Source of the DNA: DASSFG01 sp035547915
GTDB lineage: Bacteria; Planctomycetota; Planctomycetia; Pirellulales; JAICIG01
NCBI GenBank assembly: GCA_035547915.1
Contig: DASZTS010000095.1
Coordinates: forward strand, 1-64,000
Direction of reading: 5' to 3'
Length of the DNA stretch: 64,000 bases
A model generated the notes under the pieces. It was not told where the DNA came from and did not search any database. It saw only the letters and a program-made list of their open reading frames with translations. The translations under genes and the position numbers were made by a program. This document shows, piece after piece, positions 40,327-49,695 of this stretch. Numbering within the stretch: the first letter of the stretch is position 1; each line of letters begins with the position of its first letter.

Positions 40327-43134
40327 ATGCAGCTTAAGTGCCCGGATTGTGAACAAGTGATCGAATATGCCGAGCGGCAGCCGAGCAAGTGCTCCGCTTG
40401 TGGTCACCCTCTTCGCTCCGTGGTCGACGATGCAACGCTCGATTACCTGCCCACTCCGGATGCCCAGGCGACGCTCGTCGGCGGGGAGGTCGGGGGCGAA
40501 TCGCTCGCGACCGCTGAACGGATCGGCGACTACCGCTTGCTGCGACCGCTCGGACAAGGCGGGATGGGCCTCGTTTGGGAAGCCGAGCAGGAGGCCACGG
40601 GCCGACGTGTGGCCCTCAAACTCCTTTCGCCCCGGCTGAGCCCGACGCCGGAGAACATCGATCGCTTCCTGCGCGAGGGAAAGCTGGCCGCGTCGCTCTC
40701 CCACCCGCGTAGCACGTTTGTGTTCGGCGCTGGCCAGCAGAACGGGCAACCGTACATCGCCATGGAGTTGATGCCCGGTCGCACGCTCAAGGATGTCCTC
40801 GAGGAAGGAGGGCCCCTACCCGTCGCGCGAGCCGTCGACTACATGCTCGATGCGATCGACGGTCTCGAAGCGGCCCATGCATTAGGGGTGATTCATCGCG
40901 ACGTCAAGCCATCGAATTGCTTCCTCGACGGCGACGGTCGTGTCAAAGTCGGCGATTTCGGGCTTTCCAAATCACTCGTCTCCGATGTCTCGCTGACACG
41001 CACGGGTGGGTTTCTGGGCACGCCGCAGTTCGCCGCTCCTGAGCAGGTCAGGGGAGGCGTCGTCGACCAGCGAACCGACGTCTACGCCGTCGGCGCGACG
41101 TTGTTCTGTCTGCTGACGGGCCGGGCGCCCTTCGAGGGCGACGCCGTAGCGGTCATCGCGCAGATTGTGACCGACCCGGCGCCGTCGCTCAGATCGCTGA
41201 GGCCCGACGTGCGACAGGCCCTCGACCGCGTTGTGGCTCGGTCGCTGGAGAAGAATCCCGACCGACGTTTCCAAGACCTATCGCATCTGCGGCGGGCGCT
41301 GGCGGGGTTCGCGACGGGCGGCATCTCCATCGCCGACATCGGGCGGCGTTTCGCGGCCTACATGGTCGATTCGCTGGTTGTCGCTACCGCGACCGCGATA
41401 CCGGCTGTCGGCATCGCGGTCACAACCTCGATCCGGGCGGCGACATCGGGAAGCTCCGATCCCCAGAGCTACTACTCGCCGACGTTGAATGCCTGCATGC
41501 AGTTGATCACCATCGTCATGCAAGTGGCTTATTTTGCGGTGACAGAAGCATTCTGGGGGCGCGGCTTCGGCAAATGGGTGATGGGGCTCAGGGTGGTGGG
41601 ACCGGATGGCGACGTACCAGGCTTTGCTCGTTCGGTTGCGCGATCGTTTTTCCTTCCGGGGGCGATCGCGTTGGCCGCATTGGCGCCCGTCTTGACGCTT
41701 TTGCGGAGTCAGGACACGGTGACTGTGCCCCCGCCTGGACTCGATTGGGGCCAGTCCCTCCAACATTTCTTGCCTGTGTTGTTTGCACTGCTTTGCACGA
41801 CCTCGATGCGGGCTCGGAACGGGTATCGTGGCTGGCATGAATTCGCGAGCGGGACGCGAGTGGAGCGGGTGCGGACCACCATCAGAACAAAGCAAGGGCG
41901 CATCCCGGTCGTGCTGCCGATCGTTTCGGCCGAAGAAGAACGCCGCTATGGACCGTTCATGGTGGTAGGCGATTTGGGGCACTGCGGCGATTCGACCGTC
42001 ATGGTGGGGCGCGACGAGGCACTGGGGCGGGCCGTTTGGATCTATCGCGGACCGCACGCCGCGAGCGACGCTCGCCGCAGGCTCGTCCGACCGACCCGAC
42101 CTTATTGGTTGCAGGGCGGTGAGCAAGGGGATGACCGTTGGGATACCTTCGAAGCGGTGACCGGTGCGCCTCTCACGGAGATTGCCAGAGACCCCGATAG
42201 GATGGAGTGGCAGGAGAGCCGTCACTGGCTGCTCGACCTTTGCGAAGAGTGTATCGCGGCGTTGGCCGACGGAACGCTACCCGAAGTTTTGTCGCTTTCG
42301 CAGATCTGGATCACTCGCAGTGGACGACTCAAGCTGCTCGATACGCCGGTGAAGCCACCGGGCGCAGCCACGCTCAATGAGCCAACCTACACCGGACCGC
42401 CCGCGGAACGAGCCGTCGCCTTTTTCCGTGCAGCGATCCTGTTTTGTACGCGTCGACAGATCGTGCCAAGGCATGTACTCGCCTTCGCCGATGAGTTGGC
42501 TCCCTCCGCGCTCGCTGGCGATAAAACATTGGCCTGGGCGGCCGCGCATCTGCGCGAGGCGGTGATGAAGCCGGCGGCACTCGGTTGGGACGACCGCCTG
42601 GGCATCCTCGCGGTGTCGATGGGCTCCGAGTTTTCGTTCTATCTGACTTTTGCCTTTGTCGTGCCGCTGGTGCTGATCGTCGCCTTGGGGTTGCCCATTA
42701 CGAAAGTCGCCCTGCTGGCGCCGTTGACGCTGTTGATGCCGGCCGTCGTCGCATTTGCCAGCCGCGGCGGTCCGGCTTTCTGGTTGACGAGTATCGATGT
42801 GTTACGGTCCGACGGGCAGCGCGCCAGCCGTTGGCGATGCGCCTGGCGGAACCTTCTCGCGTGGGCGCCGATCATCCTCATATATGGTGTGCTGGGTACA
42901 CTTCTCGGAAAGGTCGCGATTTCGCCCGCCAGAGGCAATGGGGCGATTACCGTCAGCCAGGCCCCGACGGACATGGCCCCGACGGACATGGGCAATTCGT
43001 GGCTGTTCACGGGCGGCATGCTGGCTTGTGGATTTCTTGGCGTGTTGTTCTTCGCCGGGGCCGTCTACGCGGTGGCGCGGCCACAGCGGGGCTTGCAAGA
43101 TTTGCTGTCTGGCACCCTACTGTCGCCCCGTTGA
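40327..43134 (+). CDS. membrane Ser/Thr protein kinase with zinc ribbon and two RDD-like regions
   Basis: This 935-aa protein starts with a zinc ribbon (C5, C8, C22, C25). The kinase domain has the glycine loop LGQGGMGLVWEAE near 75-87, Lys in VALKLL near 98, HRDVKPSN near 191-198 and DFGLSKS near 211. RDD-type membrane helices (IGRRFAAYMVDSL onward) follow at about 338-500. Residues about 538-740 look like a second, degenerate kinase-like domain (YGPFMVVGDLG, then ITRSGRLKLLD) without HRD or DFG, followed by a second set of membrane helices to the end. This suggests a duplicated kinase-RDD architecture with one dead copy. Such kinases are abundant in planctomycetes. Confidence 0.88.
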   Translation: MQLKCPDCEQVIEYAERQPSKCSACGHPLRSVVDDATLDYLPTPDAQATLVGGEVGGESLATAERIGDYRLLRPLGQGGMGLVWEAEQEATGRRVALKLLSPRLSPTPENIDRFLREGKLAASLSHPRSTFVFGAGQQNGQPYIAMELMPGRTLKDVLEEGGPLPVARAVDYMLDAIDGLEAAHALGVIHRDVKPSNCFLDGDGRVKVGDFGLSKSLVSDVSLTRTGGFLGTPQFAAPEQVRGGVVDQRTDVYAVGATLFCLLTGRAPFEGDAVAVIAQIVTDPAPSLRSLRPDVRQALDRVVARSLEKNPDRRFQDLSHLRRALAGFATGGISIADIGRRFAAYMVDSLVVATATAIPAVGIAVTTSIRAATSGSSDPQSYYSPTLNACMQLITIVMQVAYFAVTEAFWGRGFGKWVMGLRVVGPDGDVPGFARSVARSFFLPGAIALAALAPVLTLLRSQDTVTVPPPGLDWGQSLQHFLPVLFALLCTTSMRARNGYRGWHEFASGTRVERVRTTIRTKQGRIPVVLPIVSAEEERRYGPFMVVGDLGHCGDSTVMVGRDEALGRAVWIYRGPHAASDARRRLVRPTRPYWLQGGEQGDDRWDTFEAVTGAPLTEIARDPDRMEWQESRHWLLDLCEECIAALADGTLPEVLSLSQIWITRSGRLKLLDTPVKPPGAATLNEPTYTGPPAERAVAFFRAAILFCTRRQIVPRHVLAFADELAPSALAGDKTLAWAAAHLREAVMKPAALGWDDRLGILAVSMGSEFSFYLTFAFVVPLVLIVALGLPITKVALLAPLTLLMPAVVAFASRGGPAFWLTSIDVLRSDGQRASRWRCAWRNLLAWAPIILIYGVLGTLLGKVAISPARGNGAITVSQAPTDMAPTDMGNSWLFTGGMLACGFLGVLFFAGAVYAVARPQRGLQDLLSGTLLSPR

Positions 43135-43144
43135 GAAAACTCGG

Positions 43145-43558
43145 ATGTCGTCGGTCGCATCCTCTATCTCTATCGCTTGCCCACGCTGTGGCAGTCTGTT
43201 GTCCGCAGGCGAACTGAGGTCCGGCGGCACTGCTGTCTGCGCTCGTTGCACCCATCATTTTCCCTATCAGCCGTCGCCGGACACGAGCACGACCAGCCGC
43301 AAGGCGAAGGCGAGTCTCGTGCTGGCGACCGCGTCGCTTTTGTTCTGCTGCCTGACGGCCGTGCCCGCCTTGGTGCTCGGGGGCTGGGCGCTGTTCGATA
43401 TCCATCGGCACGAAGGTCGTCTTCGCGGTCGCAACCTGGCGCTGACCGCCATCGTGCTGACTCTGTTGTGCAGTTTCCTTTCGCTCATCGTGTGGGGACT
43501 TTTATTGCCCGTCATTCAGGCTCTCCTATCGCGGGACGCGACAACTGCCGTCATTTAG
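43145..43558 (+). CDS. zinc-ribbon membrane protein with DUF4190-like helices (137 aa)
   Basis: MSSVASSISIACPRCGSLLS begins a CPRC / CARC zinc ribbon (about 12-40). After a linker come two hydrophobic helices (SLVLATASLLFCCLTAVPAL and LALTAIVLTLLCSFLSLIVW) around a short loop with LGGWALFDIHRHEGRLRGRN, the arrangement of DUF4190-type proteins. It starts 10 bases after the kinase stop on the same strand and shares its zinc-ribbon start, so the two are likely co-expressed. Function unknown. Confidence 0.75.
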   Translation: MSSVASSISIACPRCGSLLSAGELRSGGTAVCARCTHHFPYQPSPDTSTTSRKAKASLVLATASLLFCCLTAVPALVLGGWALFDIHRHEGRLRGRNLALTAIVLTLLCSFLSLIVWGLLLPVIQALLSRDATTAVI

Positions 43559-43662
43559 TCCCCGGAACGAAATCTACCTCACGAGTCTGTCGTGTGAGAG
43601 ATCAAGCAGATCGACCGACGGCCATGCTCCATGCCGGCGTCGCCGATGATATGCTCTGAGGT

Positions 43663-43680
43663 GAACATGGTCGCCGTTTT
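43663..43680. repeat. 18-bp direct repeat, copy 1
   Basis: GAACATGGTCGCCGTTTT occurs here and again at 44287-44304, in the same orientation, on either side of the cupin-like gene. See copy 2. Confidence 0.85.
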
Positions 43681-43682
43681 CA

Positions 43683-44255
43683 TCATTCTCTTTCCTCAGA
43701 GACCTTTCCCAAAGAACACCGCTCGGCCGCCACGTAATGACGTTGATGGGTTAGACGGCCATCCGCGGCGGCCGGTCGTTCCTCGATCAATTCATGCGCG
43801 CTGACGGTATGGAACGAGACCACGACCCAATCGCGATCCGCAACGACCGCCTGATGCCAGACATTGGGCGGCACAGAGATCCAGCGCTCTTCCATGCCGG
43901 CACCGGGATCGCTGACGAGAGGATGGGATCGCCATTTTCCCTCTCCTCCGGTCTGCAGGTCGCCTGTCGCCCGATAGGACATCATTCGTTGATGACTGTT
44001 CGGGTGGCGCTCAGCACCCGTAACCGAACCTGCGCGCAGGATGAAAACCCAGCTCGACCGGATCGCTGCCGGCAATGCCTCGCCATAGACGGACAGGGGA
44101 ATCGGCTCCCAAGCCATTTCCGTGGTCTGCTCGGAGGCGAGCTTTCCCTGGACGCGCTCGACAACCGGGTCGACCCGAGCACGGATCGTCGGTAACCGGA
44201 GGATGCGGTCTAGCGACTCCAGCAATGATCGTTCGTCTGCACCCATGTCAGTCAT
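43683..44255 (-). CDS. cupin-like protein (190 aa)
   Basis: The ATG at 44255 (MTDMGADERSLLESLDRILR) follows AGGAGG at acceptable spacing. The middle contains a strand-rich core with SWVFILRAGSVTGAERHPNS and, later, WISVPPNVWHQAVVADRDWV-VVSFHT. The HP-x-S-H and PPNVWHQA segments resemble the two metal-binding cupin motifs (H-x-H and G-x5-P-x-x-x-H). It is probably a small single-domain cupin; the substrate is unknown. It is flanked by an 18-bp direct repeat, which hints at a past insertion or duplication. Confidence 0.68.
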   Translation of the reverse strand: MTDMGADERSLLESLDRILRLPTIRARVDPVVERVQGKLASEQTTEMAWEPIPLSVYGEALPAAIRSSWVFILRAGSVTGAERHPNSHQRMMSYRATGDLQTGGEGKWRSHPLVSDPGAGMEERWISVPPNVWHQAVVADRDWVVVSFHTVSAHELIEERPAAADGRLTHQRHYVAAERCSLGKVSEERE

Positions 44256-44286
44256 CCCGTAAGTACCTCCTCCATTCGGCTAAGGC

Positions 44287-44304
44287 GAACATGGTCGCCG
44301 TTTT
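44287..44304. repeat. 18-bp direct repeat, copy 2
   Basis: The second copy of GAACATGGTCGCCGTTTT lies 31 bases upstream of the cupin-like gene start. The first is just downstream of its stop. The repeats are perfect and 624 bases apart. Confidence 0.85.
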
Positions 44305-44412
44305 GATCCTTCTTACTGCTTAGACTTAGAGGGTAGGCGGCGTTCTCCGTAGTCGTCAAGACAGTATGTCTATAAGCAGACGATCGGGGATGCGAAAAAA
44401 GGAATCGCGCGG

Positions 44413-44467
44413 TTGACATGACGAACGAATTCGTTACACTGCAGCACGTTGACGAATTCGTTCGTCA
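44413..44467 (+). promoter_or_regulatory. promoter with embedded BlaI-type operators
   Basis: TTGACA (44413-44418) and TACACT (44435-44440) are 16 bases apart. The spacer itself is TGACGAACGAATTCGT (44419-44434), and its exact reverse complement ACGAATTCGTTCGTCA lies at 44452-44467, just before the BlaI gene. A repressor dimer bound at either half would block RNA polymerase, so the operon is probably autoregulated by the BlaI protein. Confidence 0.8.
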
Positions 44468-44490
44468 CTTGTGACCCGGAGCCCGGCGGC

Positions 44491-44886
44491 ATGGCACGAC
44501 CCGTTTCGACGCAACCGACAGAAGTCGAGTTGCAGATCCTCAGAATCCTCTGGCAACACGACGGCGCCACGGCCCGCGAGATCCACAATCTTCTGGCCGA
44601 AGTCGAGGAGCGCGACAGAACATATTCCACGACGGTCAAGATGCTGTCGGTGATGCTCGACAAAGGATTGGTTCGGCGAGACGAAGCGGCCAGTCCGCAG
44701 ATTTACCGGGCGGCCTCCAGTCGCAAAATCACGCAGCGGAAAATGCTACGCGACCTGATCGAAAAGGTCTATGACGGCTCGGCCTTGAGCCTGGTAATGC
44801 AGGCCCTGTCGAGCACACGCGCCACTCCCGAGGAGTTGGCCGAAATCCGCAAGATGGTCGCTCAGCTCGAGGAGCAACGACGATGA
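44491..44886 (+). CDS. BlaI/MecI-family transcriptional repressor (131 aa)
   Basis: MARPVSTQPTEVELQILRIL-WQHDG begins the typical winged helix (about 8-75; the signature TYSTTVKMLSVMLDKGLVRR is present). The C-terminal helices (about 80-131) form the dimerisation domain that the sensor protease targets. GGAG lies 9 bases before the ATG. Its stop overlaps the start of the M56 protein by 4 bases. It should bind the palindromes in its own promoter. In planctomycetes many such pairs control genes unrelated to beta-lactam resistance. Confidence 0.92.
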   Translation: MARPVSTQPTEVELQILRILWQHDGATAREIHNLLAEVEERDRTYSTTVKMLSVMLDKGLVRRDEAASPQIYRAASSRKITQRKMLRDLIEKVYDGSALSLVMQALSSTRATPEELAEIRKMVAQLEEQRR

Positions 44887-47800
44887 AAACCTTCACGGTT
44901 GCCTGCGCTTTTGTGATCGCCGTGACGTCTGCCTCTCCGGCTGTTGGACCGTGGCCCGCCTGGATCGAGCGCCTCGGTTGGACTCTCGTCCATTCGGTCT
45001 GGCAACTGGCAGCCGTCGCTCTCGTCATGTTGCTCGTCGATACCTGGGTGGGCCGCGCATCGGCGCGACGACGTTATCTGATCGCCACGGCATCGTTGGG
45101 ATTGATGCTGGTAATGCCGGCCGCGACCTGGCTGATCTGGACGCCCAGTCCCGTCGCATCGTCCTCTGCCATGGCAGAAGTGTCGGCCTGGAAGAGTTCG
45201 TCGCCGGTCGCAGAAGCGCCGGTCTACGATCCGCAAACCAATCTTCCGGTTGACACCGGCAAACTGCGACCCGGCGAACTGCGCATGGAACCCCAGCCCG
45301 GTGTAGAGGACGGATCGCAGGAATTCGCGTCGCCGCCCGAGAGCGACGTAGCAGTAGTCGCTCGCCAGGAGGCACAGCGGTTGGCTGCGCTGCGGGTCGA
45401 ACGTCGTCCAACCGTCGAAGTCTCCACACGCACCGGTTACGGCGGGATCGAGTGGGTGCGGGCCGGTATCGAAGCTCGCCTGGAATGGCTCGTCTGGTTC
45501 TGGATGGCCGGGGTCGCTCTGTTTTCCTGCCGGCCGGCATGTGGCATCGTCGCCGAGTGGCATCTGCGGCGGACAGGACGATCACCCGTGGGGGACTCCG
45601 TTGAATTCACGTTGCGGCAATTGACACGAAGGATGGGGATATCGCGGACGGTCAGCATCGCCCAGTCGGCATTGGTGCGCGTGCCGTTGGTGATCGGGTA
45701 TTTGCGCCCATTGGTCTTGTTGCCGATCGGCGCGATCGCCGAGTTAAGCCCCGCGCAACTCGAAGCAATTCTGGCCCACGAGCTCTCCCACATTCGTCGT
45801 CACGACTGGCTCGTCAATGCACTGCAGGTGCTGGCAGAAACGGTGTTGTTCTATCATCCGGCCGTGTGGTGGATCTCAAGACGCGTACGACAGACGCGGG
45901 AGTTGTGCTGCGACGATCTGGCGCTCGAGTTGGTCGCCGACAGAGCGGTGTTCGCCCGGGCACTCCTGATGCTCGAGGAATTCCGGCTGCGAGAGCGGGC
46001 CCTCTCCGCGACGATTCTGGCGGCGACGGGAGGGCAGCTTTCCGCCCGCATCCGCCGCCTGCTGCCGGCGCCGGCGGGAGCGGAACCCGCCAGGCGGAGC
46101 TGGTGGGCCGGCGCGGTGTTGTTAGTCTCTCTCGGATTGACCGGCGGTATTTGCCTGCTGGCCAATCCCCTTCCCAAGCCTGTCGAAGCAGAAGAATCCA
46201 CCGATGCTGGCGACGATTCCGACGTCGAGCCCGGCCACACGGTGAAGTACTCCGACGAAAAGCGAATTGATGCGGATACAGGAATGCCCGAATTGCGCGA
46301 AGCCACCGTCGTCGATGAAGACGGCAAGCCCGTCCACGGAGCGCGAGTTCGGTTTCAGTTTGAGGTAACGAAACATTCCCTCATAATCCCGCTGGGTCCG
46401 ATCAAAACAGATTCGCGGGGAGTGGCATACAGCGAAATCCCGGCGGAAGCCGAGCGCGTGGGAATCTATGTCAATGCCGCCGGTTTTGGGGAAGGGAGTG
46501 CGAAAGAACTAGCGACGGGCAAATCTCGCATCGTGTTGAAACGAGGCCGCGTCGTCCTTGTGCGCCCCGTCGACGGCGAAGGCCGCTTCCTGAAACACGC
46601 CGTGCCTCTGCTGGCAGGCGCCCGTACCTGGGGACGTGAGTTCGGCTTCAAGGAGCCCGATCTTTACGAGTCGCCGTCGGTCGATCTCAACCGCAAGTAT
46701 TTGCGAGTCGCCTGTTCACAGGAAGATGGTTCCATGCTCTTCAGCGATCTCGTGGATGTGACCCGTGACAAGCCGGGCCCAGACGGCGTCTTCGAACTGA
46801 AATTGACGCCGGGTGTGCGACTCACGGGTCGCCTCGACGATTCGGTGCCGCGCCCTGTTCACGAAGGCTATGTGGAGCTGGCGATCGTCGCCGGCGAGAA
46901 CGGGACGTTGCGCGGCGGCGAGCTCTGGGAATGGAATGACTTCGCCCCTGTTCGGCCCGACGGCACGTTCACATTCGAATCGCTCCCGGGCGGGTGTCAT
47001 GCCCAGTTGCACGTTCTGGTCGACGGTTATATGTCGACGAATCCACCGGTCCCCGAGCGGCTCGTCTATCTGGAGAAGCAAAAGCTCGTCGACGAAGAGC
47101 AACTGCGAAAGATCAAGGAATACGTCGACGTCTATGATTTCTGGCCGTATTTCGTCGCGCTGGATCGACCGCAAGTCGAGGCGACAATTCCATGCGAACC
47201 GACGGCGGCGTGTGATTTTCTGTTGCTCGATCCGGCGGGCGGGCCGGTTCCGAATGCAAGCGTTTCGTTCAATCCCAACGGGGTTTTTGTCGCCGGAGGG
47301 CTGTTCATCCCCGGTACAGAGAACTCCACGGCCCTCCTGGTAGACGGTTTGCGCACCGATCATTATGCCGACGAGATTTTCGGTCTGGATGATCCCAGCC
47401 CGCACGGGAAGGAGGCCGTGCGGCGGAGAAAGTGGGCGGAACGCTCATTCCTCGGCGCCAGCTCCGATGCGTCGGGCCATGTGCGCGTTTGCAATCTGCC
47501 GGGCGGCGGTGACAAAACGTTTCGCGTTTCCGCGCCGGGGTTCGTGCTGCCGGTTTCGCCGCTCTTGGATGCCGACGAGCTGGCCCGCGAAAAACCTGAA
47601 GACGACGACGACCGGGACCGGAATCGTTTCGGAATGGTTAATCTGCAATCCGGGAAGACGATCGAGAAGACGATCTATCTCGAACGCAAACAGGCGACCG
47701 TGAATCGCGAGCTGACCGTGGTCAATCGCGCCGGCTCCCCGCTGGAGCAGGTCGGCCTGGCCGTGGTCGAGCTTTCGACGGGAGAAAACCAGTGGCAGAC

Positions 47801-49313
47801 CTGGAGCCAGCAGCGCTTCGGTCCCACGCCTCGCGGCACGACCGATCGCCTGGGGCGACTTATCATCCGCCTGCCCAGAGACATCGATGGGAAGAACGTC
47901 GAGCGCGTGCGCCTGGGTGTCAATTATTTCCGCCGCGATGGGCGGTCGCCGGAGGAGGAAGAGAAGGCGCCCGATAAAGATCTGTTCATCAGCCACACGA
48001 TCGTGGAGGTCCCGCTCACTCCCGACGATGGCCTGATTGTGCTGCTCCCCAACCCCGACAAGCCTGCGGGTGGCGGGACGCGCCGGGGTTTCGTGCGATA
48101 TGGGCGACTGGAGGAACTGTTGCCTGGTAGAACCTCCGCGGATTTGCTGGAGGCGCTGGCCCTCCATCCAAACCTGGCCATGTTGCGGGCGCTGCTGGCT
48201 GAAACAAAGATCCGGCACCCACAGCCGATCGAACTGCTTGACGATTCCAGGCGTGGCTCACGACCGCCCGGCGCAAAAGCCACCGGCGGCGTTCAGATCG
48301 TGTCGGTCGGCGAGAATCAGTTCACGATCGTCGAGGCCCGCGTGAGGCCCCTCGTCGCACCCTCATTCGATAACGACGGCATCAATCCGCTTCCTGAATG
48401 TGCTTATGTTTTCGATCAGCAGGGAGTCTTGCTGGCCGCTCTGGGCGGCGAGTGGGGCCGCACCGGATCGAACAGTCCGGACTACATCGACGTGATCAAC
48501 CTGGGACCGCGCGAAGACTGGTTTGTGCGCGTATCGCGGTTCGAACAGAACAAATCGTTCGATTACCTCACGCAATATTATCGCGTCGGAAATCCAGTCA
48601 CTCCTGCTTTGAAATTGCTCCACATGTCGCATTCCGGTGGTTGGTCTACAGGGCCCCAGCAGACGAAACGATATGGAGAGTTGATATTCGATTCACCGGA
48701 CGTTCGCGATGAGCAATATCATCAGGAATTGGCCACGCTGGCAAACGGTGCCAAAGTGATTTCCGGGTTTTTGTGGGACGGAGATCGCGACCGGTTCATC
48801 GGGCCGAGTGCTTCCCAGATCGGCGGACAGCCGATCTATGAGGTCGATGCCGCGTGGTCGAAAGACTTCGAGGCGCTCACGCCGGAGCCGAACCAACTCG
48901 TCGTCATGGGCGGAGAATACGATTACGGAAACATCTGGAAGATGGCCGTTCCTGACGGGATGGGGGCGGTCGTGCGACTCACCCTTCCGCAAGCATCGGG
49001 AGCCGCGAAGGTCTTCGCGCACAGATTGGGGCCAGGACGTCAAAACGTGCAGTTGTACTTTAAAGCCGATGGGGATCAGCTAGCCGCGGCGGTCACGCAC
49101 GTCGAACTGCGCCTCAGCGACCCCAAACAAGCGAAGAAGGTGGCGAACTTCAAGTACCCACCCTTGCCCGACGATCTCGGCGACAAGCCGGCCGAAAATC
49201 CCCCGGTCATCCACACGCTCAATCCGCAAGGAACCGCCCGCCTATCGCAGCGGCGGCTGAAGTCAGGCAAAGACTCCATCATGCTGGAAATCACGCTGCT
49301 CGCACCGAAATGA
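44883..49313 (+). CDS. BlaR1-like M56 membrane metalloprotease fused to beta-sandwich domains (1476 aa)
   Basis: The N-terminal part is a BlaR1-type module: membrane helices near 36-55, 62-83 and 202-220, the zinc protease motif HELSH near 299-303, a Glu/Asp-bearing segment RELCCDDLALEL and a final helix near 405-425. In classical BlaR1 the outer part is a penicillin-binding domain. Here it is replaced by about 1000 residues of secreted-looking modules, starting with carboxypeptidase-regulatory-like repeats (ATVVDEDGKPVHGARVRFQF) and ending with unclassified beta-rich regions. I infer a signal-sensing role leading to BlaI cleavage, with an unknown ligand. Confidence 0.85.
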   Translation: MKTFTVACAFVIAVTSASPAVGPWPAWIERLGWTLVHSVWQLAAVALVMLLVDTWVGRASARRRYLIATASLGLMLVMPAATWLIWTPSPVASSSAMAEVSAWKSSSPVAEAPVYDPQTNLPVDTGKLRPGELRMEPQPGVEDGSQEFASPPESDVAVVARQEAQRLAALRVERRPTVEVSTRTGYGGIEWVRAGIEARLEWLVWFWMAGVALFSCRPACGIVAEWHLRRTGRSPVGDSVEFTLRQLTRRMGISRTVSIAQSALVRVPLVIGYLRPLVLLPIGAIAELSPAQLEAILAHELSHIRRHDWLVNALQVLAETVLFYHPAVWWISRRVRQTRELCCDDLALELVADRAVFARALLMLEEFRLRERALSATILAATGGQLSARIRRLLPAPAGAEPARRSWWAGAVLLVSLGLTGGICLLANPLPKPVEAEESTDAGDDSDVEPGHTVKYSDEKRIDADTGMPELREATVVDEDGKPVHGARVRFQFEVTKHSLIIPLGPIKTDSRGVAYSEIPAEAERVGIYVNAAGFGEGSAKELATGKSRIVLKRGRVVLVRPVDGEGRFLKHAVPLLAGARTWGREFGFKEPDLYESPSVDLNRKYLRVACSQEDGSMLFSDLVDVTRDKPGPDGVFELKLTPGVRLTGRLDDSVPRPVHEGYVELAIVAGENGTLRGGELWEWNDFAPVRPDGTFTFESLPGGCHAQLHVLVDGYMSTNPPVPERLVYLEKQKLVDEEQLRKIKEYVDVYDFWPYFVALDRPQVEATIPCEPTAACDFLLLDPAGGPVPNASVSFNPNGVFVAGGLFIPGTENSTALLVDGLRTDHYADEIFGLDDPSPHGKEAVRRRKWAERSFLGASSDASGHVRVCNLPGGGDKTFRVSAPGFVLPVSPLLDADELAREKPEDDDDRDRNRFGMVNLQSGKTIEKTIYLERKQATVNRELTVVNRAGSPLEQVGLAVVELSTGENQWQTWSQQRFGPTPRGTTDRLGRLIIRLPRDIDGKNVERVRLGVNYFRRDGRSPEEEEKAPDKDLFISHTIVEVPLTPDDGLIVLLPNPDKPAGGGTRRGFVRYGRLEELLPGRTSADLLEALALHPNLAMLRALLAETKIRHPQPIELLDDSRRGSRPPGAKATGGVQIVSVGENQFTIVEARVRPLVAPSFDNDGINPLPECAYVFDQQGVLLAALGGEWGRTGSNSPDYIDVINLGPREDWFVRVSRFEQNKSFDYLTQYYRVGNPVTPALKLLHMSHSGGWSTGPQQTKRYGELIFDSPDVRDEQYHQELATLANGAKVISGFLWDGDRDRFIGPSASQIGGQPIYEVDAAWSKDFEALTPEPNQLVVMGGEYDYGNIWKMAVPDGMGAVVRLTLPQASGAAKVFAHRLGPGRQNVQLYFKADGDQLAAAVTHVELRLSDPKQAKKVANFKYPPLPDDLGDKPAENPPVIHTLNPQGTARLSQRRLKSGKDSIMLEITLLAPK

Positions 49314-49452
49314 GACAACCTCGTGGTCAGATCCACCTTTTGCTCCCCGGCCTCGAACATCCCAACCGTGTACAGCGATCAGGGGGAGCAAGACGCCTTG
49401 ATCCAGTGCAATCCGCCACGGATGAAAGCGGATAAACACAGACTGCCATGGT

Positions 49453-49695
49453 CTATTGGCCGCGCCGATAGCGTTTGATGTCGAGGAGGGGTTTGCCGAA
49501 ATTGAGCAGCAAGCAGACAGGTTTGCCGGTCGCTCTCAAGTAATTGAGGCATTGAGCCGTGAAGAGGTCGTTGTGTTCCTTCGTGGCTTTCAATTCGACG
49601 ATGACGGTGTTCAGCACGAGGATGTCGGCGCAGATTCACCGACAACGACACCGATAATGCGTTCCGTGAGCGCATTCAGTTCTTCCTCAATCATG
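49453..49695 (-). pseudogene. GxxExxY-family gene with an internal deletion
   Basis: From an ATG at 49695 the frame gives MIEEELNALTERIIGVVVGE, the normal GxxExxY start, then breaks. The other frame continues with ADILVLNTVIVELKATKEHN and LNYLRATGKPVCLLLNFGKP-LLDIKRYRRGQ to 49453, which is the family's C-terminus. The signature G-x-x-E-x-x-Y segment between them is gone. The gene is therefore a remnant with roughly 50 codons deleted and a frame change. Confidence 0.85.

Noticed and set aside
40022..40360. 112-codon plus-strand frame between the retron and the kinase gene
   Set aside because: It overlaps the reverse transcriptase end and the kinase start, lacks a ribosome-binding site, and resembles no protein. 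It could be a remnant but cannot be supported.
44449..44490. Upstream GTG start of the BlaI gene
   Set aside because: It would place the operator half-site inside the coding region, whereas the ATG at 44491 gives the conserved family N-terminus and has a GGAG site.
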